From an uncultured Sutterella sp. (GTDB taxonomy: Bacteria > Pseudomonadota > Gammaproteobacteria > Burkholderiales > Burkholderiaceae_F), in contig CAJMKD010000041.1 in the NCBI GenBank assembly GCA_905213905.1, positions 1-17,527 on the forward strand: a stretch of DNA of 17,527 bases, read 5' to 3'. Positions within the stretch are counted from its first letter, which is position 1. Each line of letters begins with the position of its first letter. Positions 7,146 through 14,698 of this stretch are shown in pieces. Below the pieces are notes generated by a model that saw only the letters and a list, made by a program, of their open reading frames with translations, did no database searches and had not been told where the DNA came from. The position numbers and the translations under genes were made by a program.

Positions 7146-9524
7146 ATGGTCTGCACCATGGAACCCGCAAAATTATTTTCTTCCTTTCCTGCTGTGACGC
7201 TCGGCGCCGGTCCCGCGCCTGGGGACGTCATGATGCCTTTCAATGCGCCTCAAGACGCTTTCGAAGCGGTCCGCTTCAGGACGGCCTTCGGCCAGGGCAG
7301 AGGCCCGAAGTCGCCGATGCCCCTCATGCCGCAGAGCGGGGGCGGGATTGCGCCGCTCGAGCCTGCGCGATTGCTTGCCCGACATTCTGGGGTTGTGGAG
7401 GTATTGCGTCTTGCGGTGGGAGACGAAAATATATTCAACGATTTTGCGCTGCCCGTGCTCTTCGGATGGGCGGCGCTTGTGCAGGGGCTTCCGGCCGCTG
7501 CGAGCGGCCCCTATGCAGAATCGACGGGACTTTTTCTTTTCGGGCTCCATGGTGCGGCAGCGGCGCTTCATCGAATCGATGCCTCAATGCTCGGCCGGAC
7601 GCTCACGCCGATTAAACGCAAGGCGCTTGCCGAGCGGATCCGCATCGCAGCGCTGGCGCTCGCCTTGATTCGCGCTGGCGAGGCGCTCGAAGGCATGCTG
7701 CTCGAAGCTGGCGAAGCAGATCGCGACGAATACGTTTTCAAGCCGAGGATGCGCTTTGATCCGGCAGCAGAGACGCTTCACGCCTTCTCACTGCGCGCGC
7801 TCGCGCTTTTGCGGGCGAATGCGCTTTTCCGGCTCCGCTGGCGCACATCAGCGGACCCGAAAGACGAATCCGCAGGTTTTCTCGCGGCGGCAATTCTGCC
7901 CAACATCGCGGGGCCGCGGATGCTGCGCTGGCTCGCTGAATCCCCGCAGGCGAGAAGCGCTCTTTTAGGCTGCGCACGCGGCGCGCTCAGCGATGGGCCG
8001 GCGGCCGCGGCGCTCGAGGGGGCCGTGCAGGCGGGGCTGAGCGATGCGCTTCGCTGCCGCGCGGCGGAGACGGCGGCGCGCGACGCAGCCCGGCCGAGCC
8101 TTCGCGCCTGGGCGCCCGTGCTGATCCATGCCGTCAAGCGGCTTCTTCTGTCGGGGCGGTGGCGGATCAATGATTATTCAGGCGACGCAGCCGTGCGGTC
8201 GCTTCCCTATGCGCAAGACGGCCTTTTCATCCCCTGGCCTGAGGCGCTTTCCGATTTGGCGCCGCTTGCTGCTGCGGCTGATGCAGCGCCGATCTTTGAA
8301 GATCCTGCGCTCGCTGCTGCGATCCTCGCGGAGGCGGGCTTTGCTTTGACCGACGAAAAGGGCGATCCGGTTCATTCAATCCGCGTGCCGGCGTCTTCTG
8401 CGTCCTCTGCGCCCGATGCCCCGCTGCGCTCGATGACTGCGATTCTGGTCGCTGATCCGGCCCCGCTCGTGCTTTTGGCGGGCCGCGCTTTGAATGCGTC
8501 GTCCGTCAGTGCGCGCACCAGCGCCCTGGACGAAGCCGCGGCAGCCGCGCATCTTCCGCCGGGAAGGCCCATTGCGCCCCTGCCGCTGCGGGTGCTTTCA
8601 AATGTTCCCGCGCCCCAGCGCGACGCGGCGGCCGGTGAAAAAGAAAAGCGGCAGATGCGGGAGAAGAAAGCGGCCGGTCTTTCACGCGAGGCACCAAGGC
8701 TTCAAGCCCCGGCGCCCGAAGGCTTTGCCGAATCGCTCGCGTCACTCGCATCGCGTCCGGGCAGTGCGTCGAGTGAGGCGGGTGAACTTGGTGAGGCTGG
8801 GGGTGCTGATGGTGCCGGTGGTGCGCCGGCGGCTGAAGCTGAGAGCCAAAAGCGCAGGCGGTCGACGGCCCAAAAGGGCACGGCGCTCGGCGATGCTGCC
8901 AAGCCGGCCGGTGCTGCCGCAAAGCCCGCAAAAACGTTTTGGTCGCTGGACCTCAGCGAGGTGCGGCTTGCTGCCTGCACGGCTTCAGCGCTCCGAAGCG
9001 CCGTTGCTGCGCTCAATGAAACGCCCGATCCCGCCGGCTTTGCAATGGGCGAATCGCTCTTTCTGCCGCTTTGCTTCTTTCCGAAGCGCTCGCGCCAGGC
9101 GGCCGGCGTGGGCGGGAGCGACCTCACCGTCGGCCTTCTTCAGGCGGGCGGCTGCCTCCTGCGGCCCGACGAAGTTCTCGAGCAGACAGCAGCCAAGGTC
9201 GAAGGCGCCCGGGTGCGCCAGCTCCCTGAATGTCTCCTCGATCCTGTCGTCCGGGCGCTCCCGGCAAAGTCGGCGCGCGAAGCGCTCGCGCAGCACTGGC
9301 CGAACGATGCCACGAGCAGCGCGCCCTGGGGCGTGGCGCTCCGGCCAGGGGTGGCCCGGCTCATGCGTCTTGCGCCTGGCGGGCGGGTGACGGCGGCGGC
9401 TATGCCGCCCGCCGGCATGCTGCTCGTCGGCCTGACGGGGCCGGAAGAGGGCGACATGTGCCGCATCACAGCGGCCGTGCTGCGAGGCGCCGCAGGCGTT
9501 CGCTCGCCGAAGCGCGGGAAATGA
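7146..9524 (+). CDS. TraI_2/MobH relaxase-like protein with degenerate HD region
   Basis: The 792-residue protein resembles MobH relaxases of SXT-type elements. Residues 106-145 (LVQGLPAAASGPYAESTGLFLFGLH) align with the TraI_2 pattern LPAS-HHH-GGL-RHSL, but the expected His cluster reads Gly-Pro-Tyr and the later His is out of place. The segment RIRIAALALALIRAGEALEG (164-183) sits where LHDxGK is expected, and the His-Asp pair is gone. Residues 325-371, with SGRWRIND and GLFIPWPEALSDL, fit the TraI_2_C domain. An Ala/Gly/Ser-rich linker with a basic patch (490-597) leads to an unrecognised C-terminal domain (598-792). Context supports the call: TraD and DUF4400 genes follow in the order known from SXT-like elements. 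The start is uncertain; ATGs at 7158, 7230 and 7233 are alternatives, the last pair preceded by GGGGA. If the reading is right, metal-dependent nicking is probably lost. Confidence 0.55.
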   Translation: MVCTMEPAKLFSSFPAVTLGAGPAPGDVMMPFNAPQDAFEAVRFRTAFGQGRGPKSPMPLMPQSGGGIAPLEPARLLARHSGVVEVLRLAVGDENIFNDFALPVLFGWAALVQGLPAAASGPYAESTGLFLFGLHGAAAALHRIDASMLGRTLTPIKRKALAERIRIAALALALIRAGEALEGMLLEAGEADRDEYVFKPRMRFDPAAETLHAFSLRALALLRANALFRLRWRTSADPKDESAGFLAAAILPNIAGPRMLRWLAESPQARSALLGCARGALSDGPAAAALEGAVQAGLSDALRCRAAETAARDAARPSLRAWAPVLIHAVKRLLLSGRWRINDYSGDAAVRSLPYAQDGLFIPWPEALSDLAPLAAAADAAPIFEDPALAAAILAEAGFALTDEKGDPVHSIRVPASSASSAPDAPLRSMTAILVADPAPLVLLAGRALNASSVSARTSALDEAAAAAHLPPGRPIAPLPLRVLSNVPAPQRDAAAGEKEKRQMREKKAAGLSREAPRLQAPAPEGFAESLASLASRPGSASSEAGELGEAGGADGAGGAPAAEAESQKRRRSTAQKGTALGDAAKPAGAAAKPAKTFWSLDLSEVRLAACTASALRSAVAALNETPDPAGFAMGESLFLPLCFFPKRSRQAAGVGGSDLTVGLLQAGGCLLRPDEVLEQTAAKVEGARVRQLPECLLDPVVRALPAKSAREALAQHWPNDATSSAPWGVALRPGVARLMRLAPGGRVTAAAMPPAGMLLVGLTGPEEGDMCRITAAVLRGAAGVRSPKRGK

Positions 9525-9584
9525 AGCCGCTCGGGCGCAAATAGGTTTCTGCCTGGACTTTCCGGCAGCGATTCATTCGGAAGC

Positions 9585-9603
9585 GGCGGCGCTCGACGCC
9601 GCC
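9585..9603 (+). repeat. Hairpin just before traD-like gene
   Basis: GGCGGCG (9585-9591) and CGCCGCC (9597-9603) form a perfect 7-bp stem with a 5-nt loop, 20 nt before the chosen ATG. No T tract follows, so it does not look like a terminator. It may affect ribosome access or message stability. Confidence 0.45.
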
Positions 9604-9623
9604 ATTTGCGAGAGAAAAAGACG

Positions 9624-11909
9624 ATGAGAAAAAGGAACGACAGACCGATGACGGCCGAAGAAGCCGTCCGGTGGGCCAAAAGGCATTGGCGGCCTGCGCA
9701 TGAAGGCGCGGCCGCCGCTGCGCTCGGGGGCGCAACGCTAGCCGCGTTGGGGGCGGGCGTCATGGGCGCAGCGGCGCCGATCCTGATGCTTCCGGCTGCG
9801 GCGGCACTCGGCACGCTTGCGCTTTTTCGCGGCGCTCGAGCAGCGGCTGTTCTCCGTGCGCGCGCCCGTCTCTGGGGCGTTGCGCCGGAAGCCTTCACGC
9901 TCGCGGATTTGGCGGCGCATTTGAAGCAGCTGGCGACAGGACCCGAAAAGCCGCGCTCGAGGGGCGCTAGAGGCGCAGGGCTCTATCGGGCGGCGCTCAG
10001 GATGGCGCAGGGGGCGCGGCCGATCTTTGACGCGCAGCGCCTGCCCGATGTTTCGAGCCTCTGGCTCGGGCTCGGCTTTGACTGGGGCTCGGGGGAGGCG
10101 CAGCTCCTCTCGATGCTGCCGAGCAGCGACTGGCGGCGCGTCTGCGCGCCGGTCGCGCTCCTCCCCTTGCTGCGGACGAAGCCCGTCCTCGGCGACGCGC
10201 GCATCGGCTCCCCTGTTCTTCACGGCGTGGGGCTCTCGGAACGGGCGCTCGACGTGCCCTTCAGCGCAATGGGCGCAGGCCTTCTCATTGTGGGCACGAC
10301 GCAGGCAGGCAAGGGCGTGCTGCTCTCGAACCTCATCGCCCAGGCGGTGTTCCGAGGCGACGTCGTCATTGTGATCGACCCGAAATTTTCCGCGAGGCTT
10401 TTCCGAGCGGTCGGCGCTGCGGCCCGTGCGGCAGGCCGGCGCTCGCCGCTCCTTCTCCATCCCTCAAAGCCCGAAGAGAGCGTGCGGCTCGATCCGCTGG
10501 CGAATTTTCAGCGCCCGACGGAAATTGCGAGCCGCCTGCGCGCCGTGATCGGTTCAGACGCGAAGGAATTCGCCGACCTCAGCTGGGCGGCGGCCAACGC
10601 TGTTGTTGAGGCGCTTCTTTACGTGGGCGAACGGCCGACCCTCGCCGCGATTGAAAAATACATCACGGTCGGCCTCGATGAAGTGCTTGAAAAAGCGCTC
10701 GAAATGACGCTTGATGCGGGCTGGCAGGCGCTCTCGCATAGCGCCCCCGGCGCACGAATGAATGGCTTCAGTCCGGCGGGCGGGCACGGGTCGGAGTCGA
10801 TGACGCCGCGGCAGGCAGACTGGGACTGGCGCAGAGAAGCCGAAGCGCTTCTCAAAAAGTCGGGCGGCGGCCGAAGCGCGCGGCTTGCCATTCTTGTCGC
10901 CTTCTGGGACGATGCGCTCGCGCGAGCGCAGTTTTGCAAAAACGTCGGAGCGCGTCTTGGCGAGCGCGCCATCGACCGCGTCAATGCCATGATCGCCGCC
11001 TGCGAGCCTCGGGCGCGCGAGCAGACGGCAAAAGTGACAGGGTCGCTTAGAACAGCGCTCGCCAAGCTTTCAGGGGGCGAGCTTGGCCCCCTTCTTTCAC
11101 CCGATCCGGCAGATCCGGACGATCCGAGAACAGCGACGACGCTCGCCAAAATTGTCCGCGGCGGCGACATTCTTTATGTCGGCCTCGATTCGCTCACGGA
11201 TACGGCCGTGGCGGAATCGCTCGGGATGCTGCTCCTCGCAGACCTCGCCTCGCTTGCGGGCGAGCTCTACAACCGCGGCGAGTCGGGCGACGCCGAAAGA
11301 CGGATTTCGCTTTTTGTGGATGAAACGTCGAACGTCATCAACCAGCCCCTCATCGAACTTCTCAACAAAGGCCGCGAGGCCGGCATCCGCACGACGTGCG
11401 CCATGCAGACGACCGCCGACCTCGAAGCCATGCTCGGGAGCCGCGCCAAGGCGCTGCAGGCGCTCGGAAACCTCAACAACGTCATTGCGCTGAGAACCAT
11501 TGATCCGGAGACGCAGCGCTTTGTCGAGGCGCTCCTCGGGCGGAGCTCGCGCGAAACGGCAGGCCGATCGGCAACGCTCGCGCGCGAGGAAGCCCTGACG
11601 GGCGAAGTGCGGATATCGACCGGGGAAAACGCACGAAAGGAAGCCGCGCCCCTCATTGACGGCGATCGGCTGCGGGAGCTGCCGAATCTGGAATTCTTCG
11701 CCTCGATGGGGGGCCGCCTCATGAAGGGGCGCGCGCTCTTTCTCGATCCCGCCGGCGTCGACCGGCGCCTTTTCGATGAGGCGGGCTCCTTGCTCCCTGA
11801 AGCCGATCCCATCCGAAAGCTCATTTCGGACTGCGTTGAGAAAAAGCGCTGCGATGCGCCTTTCTCTCGCGCAGCAAAGGCTTTTTTCGCGAGGCGTCGA
11901 GCGTCATGA
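9624..11909 (+). CDS. traD: TraD-type conjugative coupling ATPase (SXT/TOL subfamily)
   Basis: The 761-residue protein is a VirD4/TraD-like coupling protein that would hand DNA or protein substrates to a type IV secretion channel. Two N-terminal membrane helices (about 28-47 and 50-68) precede a cytosolic ATPase. The Walker A motif is GTTQAGKG (224-231), followed by VVIVIDPKF (247-255) and RLDPLANFQRPTEIASR (288-304), a stretch characteristic of SXT/TOL TraD. Walker B is SLFVDET (562-568), followed by LIELLNKGREAGIRT and a TQT-like sensor segment (MQTTADLEAMLGS). Gly instead of Thr after the Walker A Lys also occurs in VirD4 and TraG proteins, so the site looks intact. I chose the ATG at 9624, 9 nt after GAGAG; a TTG at 9606 and an ATG at 9648 are alternatives. 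Its stop overlaps the next start by four bases. No T4SS channel genes are in view. Confidence 0.85.
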   Translation: MRKRNDRPMTAEEAVRWAKRHWRPAHEGAAAAALGGATLAALGAGVMGAAAPILMLPAAAALGTLALFRGARAAAVLRARARLWGVAPEAFTLADLAAHLKQLATGPEKPRSRGARGAGLYRAALRMAQGARPIFDAQRLPDVSSLWLGLGFDWGSGEAQLLSMLPSSDWRRVCAPVALLPLLRTKPVLGDARIGSPVLHGVGLSERALDVPFSAMGAGLLIVGTTQAGKGVLLSNLIAQAVFRGDVVIVIDPKFSARLFRAVGAAARAAGRRSPLLLHPSKPEESVRLDPLANFQRPTEIASRLRAVIGSDAKEFADLSWAAANAVVEALLYVGERPTLAAIEKYITVGLDEVLEKALEMTLDAGWQALSHSAPGARMNGFSPAGGHGSESMTPRQADWDWRREAEALLKKSGGGRSARLAILVAFWDDALARAQFCKNVGARLGERAIDRVNAMIAACEPRAREQTAKVTGSLRTALAKLSGGELGPLLSPDPADPDDPRTATTLAKIVRGGDILYVGLDSLTDTAVAESLGMLLLADLASLAGELYNRGESGDAERRISLFVDETSNVINQPLIELLNKGREAGIRTTCAMQTTADLEAMLGSRAKALQALGNLNNVIALRTIDPETQRFVEALLGRSSRETAGRSATLAREEALTGEVRISTGENARKEAAPLIDGDRLRELPNLEFFASMGGRLMKGRALFLDPAGVDRRLFDEAGSLLPEADPIRKLISDCVEKKRCDAPFSRAAKAFFARRRAS

Positions 11910-12550
11910 GAAGCGCATTGCCCATTTTCGTCCGGACGGCCGTCTTCGTTTTTTTCTTTGCGGCTTCAGCCGTGCGCACCACGCTTTATGTTGAAGAAGC
12001 GCAACTGCGCGAGGCTGTGAAAGCGCACGAGGCGGCGCTCCCTGCCTTCGGCCCCGTTGTTCTTCGCGCAGCACATGCGGTTGAGCTTGCGATTCATCGC
12101 GGCGCGGCGCGCCTTTCCTTTCCGGTGCGAAGCCCCGGCGAAGCCATCGGCTTTTCGCGGACAAGGATCGATCCGGACGCGCCGGATCCCGTCGACCGGT
12201 TCTTCGGCAAGGCGCTTCGCGCGAGCTGGTTCGCACGAGCCCGCGCGCTTGCGAGCCTTTTCGTCAAGCGGATTTCGCTCTTGGCGGCCCTTCTCGGCGT
12301 CACGGCCTTTCTCTGGGGGGCCGTCGTCATCGATGCGATTTATGTTCGCAAATGCCGGGCGCTCGAGGACGGTCGCTCAAATGCGCTTCTGCTGGCTGCG
12401 TCTGCAGCGGCGCTGCGCTTCTTTTTCCCCGCCGCTGCGCTTCTCATGCTTTCGCCGGGCGGCTGGTGCGCTTGGGCGAGCGCAGCCGCGGCAGCCGCAT
12501 GGGCGGGGCTTCTCTGGATTTGGCTCGCCAACACGCGGCGATTTGATTAA
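11906..12550 (+). CDS. DUF4400-like integrating-conjugative-element membrane protein
   Basis: This 214-residue protein has one N-terminal helix (about 7-25) and three hydrophobic segments near 114-136, 154-172 and 178-206. A soluble loop of about 85 residues lies between the first and second. Size, topology and position directly after traD with an ATGA overlap match the DUF4400 proteins (PFL_4697-type) that follow traD in SXT-like and related ICEs. Sequence similarity alone would be weak evidence; gene order carries the call. It probably sits in the inner membrane with TraD. No function is established that I can name. Transcription beyond it meets no clear terminator in the 172-bp gap that follows. 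Confidence 0.6.
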   Translation: MRSALPIFVRTAVFVFFFAASAVRTTLYVEEAQLREAVKAHEAALPAFGPVVLRAAHAVELAIHRGAARLSFPVRSPGEAIGFSRTRIDPDAPDPVDRFFGKALRASWFARARALASLFVKRISLLAALLGVTAFLWGAVVIDAIYVRKCRALEDGRSNALLLAASAAALRFFFPAAALLMLSPGGWCAWASAAAAAAWAGLLWIWLANTRRFD

Positions 12551-12722
12551 TCGATCTGGATGCTTTGGAAAGGCGAGTGTGATGCAAAAACAAAATCTCT
12601 TTGGCGGCGCTCAATGAAGCGACTCAACTGAATCGTCTGGTCTTCCGTTATCGCGGCAGACGCTCATTTGTGCGTAAAGTAAACAAATCTCATGTCCTAA
12701 AAATGTCACGGAGAAATAAAAA

Positions 12723-13523
12723 ATGAAAATCAAGCAGTTTGTTGTCGACGCCTTTACGGATCGCCTGTTTGCGGGCAATCCTGCCGCCGTCTGCGTTCTC
12801 GAAGCGCCGCTTTCCGACGCTCGGATGCAGGCGGTTGCGATCGAAAACAATCTCTCGGAAACAGCCTTTCTTGAAAAGCGCGCGGATGGAAAATTCGGCC
12901 TGCGCTGGTTTACGCCGGGCGGCGAAATCGATCTGTGCGGGCACGCCACGCTCGGCACGGCTTTCGTCTGCACGCATTACGTCGTCCCTGAAGCCGATCG
13001 CGTCGCTTTTGAGACGCGATCGGGCGAGCTCGTCGTGACGCGCGTCGGCGCATCCCGCTATTCGATGGACTTTCCCGCAAGCCGACTCGAGAAGATCGAA
13101 GTCACCGATGCGATGACGGAAGCCTTCGGCGCGAAGCCGAAGGAAGCGTATCTGGCGCGCGACCTGCTCTGCGTTTTCGAGGATGACGAAGCTGTCCGCC
13201 GCATGACGCCCGACCAGGCGCTTCTCGCGAAGCTTCCCGGGCTCCTGCAGCATGCGACGGCAGCAAGCGCAGATCCGTAGTTTGACTGCGTTTCCCGCTC
13301 ATTTGCGCCGAAGCTTGCGGTTGCTGAGGATCCGGTCTGCGGGTCCGGCCACTGCCACATCGTGCACTATTGGGCGGCCCGCCTCGGGAAAGCGTCAATT
13401 ACGGCCTTCCAGGCATCGAAGCGCACGGGCGTTCTCTACTGCCGGCTTGCGGACGAGCGGATCGAAATGGCAGGGGACGCCGTGCTCTACTCGGAAGCGG
13501 TCATCGATTCGGGCGAAGAATAA
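12723..13523 (+). pseudogene. PhzF-family isomerase gene interrupted by in-frame amber codon
   Basis: The first 185 codons give a normal PhzF N-terminal half: VDAFTDRLFAGNPAAV, ENNLSETAFL with the catalytic Glu46, WFTPGGEIDLCGHATLG, and GLLQHAT. A TAG stands at 13278-13280. Reading on in the same frame gives 80 more residues of clear PhzF C-terminus (FDCVSRSFAPKL, EDPVCGSGHCH, VLYCRL) up to TAA at 13521. No frameshift is needed, so one base change, probably from a Tyr codon, would explain the break. The full product would be 266 residues, normal for the family. The start follows GGAG with about 9 nt spacing. PhzF relatives are cytosolic isomerases or epimerases of small amino-acid-like compounds. 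It may be a recent pseudogene, a sequencing error, or read through by a suppressor tRNA. Confidence 0.85.
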
Positions 13524-13547
13524 GCGGCGCAGGCTTGCGGCCGCAGT

Positions 13548-13598
13548 CCCGATAGCTTGAGTGCGTTGTGCGCTTTGTGAGCTCAGGGTGCTATCGGG
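13548..13598. repeat. Inverted repeat between convergent phzF and lysR genes
   Basis: CCCGATAGC (13548-13556) and GCTATCGGG (13590-13598) are perfect 9-bp arms. Weak inner pairing (TGAG 13558-13561 with CTCA 13582-13585) extends the stem. It fills the 85-bp gap between two genes that meet tail to tail, where a bidirectional terminator is expected. Neither side has a T tract, so it may instead block exonucleases or act with Rho. Confidence 0.55.
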
Positions 13599-13608
13599 GC
13601 GCCTCTGC

Positions 13609-14544
13609 TTAAGCATGCCGGCCTTCTGAAGACGCTGCGTGAGGGGAGGCCGAAGCGGGGAGGAGCGTTCCGATGAAGGCATCAAGGAGCGCTCGCTGCT
13701 CGTCAGAGTAGGTGCTGCGGTCCCGCCGCCGGCAAAGCCGAAGCCGCCGGATCGACCAGGGCTCCTCGAGGAGGAGCGATGCGACGCGTGCGGTTTTCGG
13801 CACGACGCCGCTCGGCAGAACGCTCACGCCGGCGCCTTCGGCCACAAGCGACATGACCGCGTCGTGCGAGGAGGCGACGACGCGCGGCCGAATGGTCTTT
13901 CCTTCTTCTTCGGCGCGCCTATTCAGAAAATCCTGCATCGGCGAGTAAGGGCCGACGCCGATGTAGTTGTAGGGAAACAATTCTGAAAAGGCAATCGTGC
14001 CGCGTTCGGCGAGCGGATTGCCGTGCGGCACGACACCGACGAGGCAGTCGGTCGCAAACGGCATGAATTCAAGCAGCGGGTGCGATCCGGCATAGGCGGT
14101 GATGCCGAGGTCGCCTTCGCCTGCGGCTACCTGCTTGACAACATCCGGACTGGAAACCTGCAGGATGTCGACCTGAACGTCCGGATGCAGGGAGAGAAAG
14201 CGGCCGATCCGCTGCGGCAGGAAGCTCACGGCTGCGTTGTAGTTGCAGAAAATGCGAAGCCGCTTTTCCGAGGCATAGGCAAAAGGCGAGAGCTGTGATT
14301 CGAGCTGCTCGGCCTCCAGGAGTATCCGTTTGGCGGCCTTTTCGAAGACTTCGCCCGCTTCCGTCAGCCGCATGCCGCGCGGCTCGCGGCGATAGAGCCG
14401 GATGCCGAGCCGCTTTTCCAGATCGGCGAGCCGGTCGCTCGCGGCGCTCGGCGACAGGTGCACATATTCAGCCGCTCGGGTAATGCTGCCGGCGAGTGCG
14501 ACGGCCGTAAATACCCGCAGGTCCTTCAGGTCAAAGTGAAGCAT
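13609..14544 (-). CDS. LysR-type transcriptional regulator
   Basis: The 311-residue protein has the LysR N-terminal winged helix-turn-helix at residues 1-60 (DLRVFTAVALAGSITRAAEY, then LSPSAASDRLADLEKRLG and the wing LYRREPRGMRLTEAG). A linker helix and a substrate-binding domain follow (about 88-295), containing GDLGITAY and EGAGVSVLPSGVV, which fit the usual effector-binding fold. Length is typical. I chose the ATG at 14544, which starts the DNA-binding helix set directly; a TTG at 14583 would add 13 unconserved residues. It is divergent from the tandem flavin reductase genes across 154 bp, the classic layout for a LysR regulator and its target, so it probably senses their substrate or a related carboxylate. 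The effector cannot be told from sequence. Confidence 0.9.
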   Translation of the reverse strand: MLHFDLKDLRVFTAVALAGSITRAAEYVHLSPSAASDRLADLEKRLGIRLYRREPRGMRLTEAGEVFEKAAKRILLEAEQLESQLSPFAYASEKRLRIFCNYNAAVSFLPQRIGRFLSLHPDVQVDILQVSSPDVVKQVAAGEGDLGITAYAGSHPLLEFMPFATDCLVGVVPHGNPLAERGTIAFSELFPYNYIGVGPYSPMQDFLNRRAEEEGKTIRPRVVASSHDAVMSLVAEGAGVSVLPSGVVPKTARVASLLLEEPWSIRRLRLCRRRDRSTYSDEQRALLDAFIGTLLPASASPHAASSEGRHA

Positions 14545-14698
14545 ATCAGTCGGTTCCGGATTTTCCGAAAGCTGGTTCGTCAACTATCTGATGGCATGGA
14601 GCCTAACGCATCGATAGATTTATTGCCAGGAAGAGCCCGTCGGACAGAGCGGCGAAGCCGCTTATTTAGCGGGCTTGATTGCAAAAAAGGAGTTCAAT
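14545..14698. promoter_or_regulatory. Divergent lysR/reductase control region with alternative hairpins
   Basis: A near-inverted pair, ATCTGATGG (about 14586) and GCATCGATAGAT (about 14608), could be the LysR site. Closer to the reductase gene, two mutually exclusive stems are possible: 14649-14653 with 14657-14661, or 14655-14662 with 14668-14676 (one bulged G). They end 12 nt before the GGAG ribosome site (14689-14692). No convincing -35/-10 pair was found by eye for either direction. Confidence 0.45.

Noticed and set aside
9606..9623. A TTG start for the TraD-like gene
   Set aside because: TTG is rare, and an ATG lies 18 nt downstream with an acceptable upstream purine tract.
10293..10316. 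Gly instead of Thr/Ser after the Walker A lysine as a sign of a dead TraD
   Set aside because: GKG is common in VirD4 and TraG coupling proteins, so it does not show loss of ATPase activity.
12582..12617. An 11-codon ATG frame after the DUF4400 gene
   Set aside because: It is too short to judge, has no clear ribosome site, and shows no sign of a leader peptide (no terminator or codon run).
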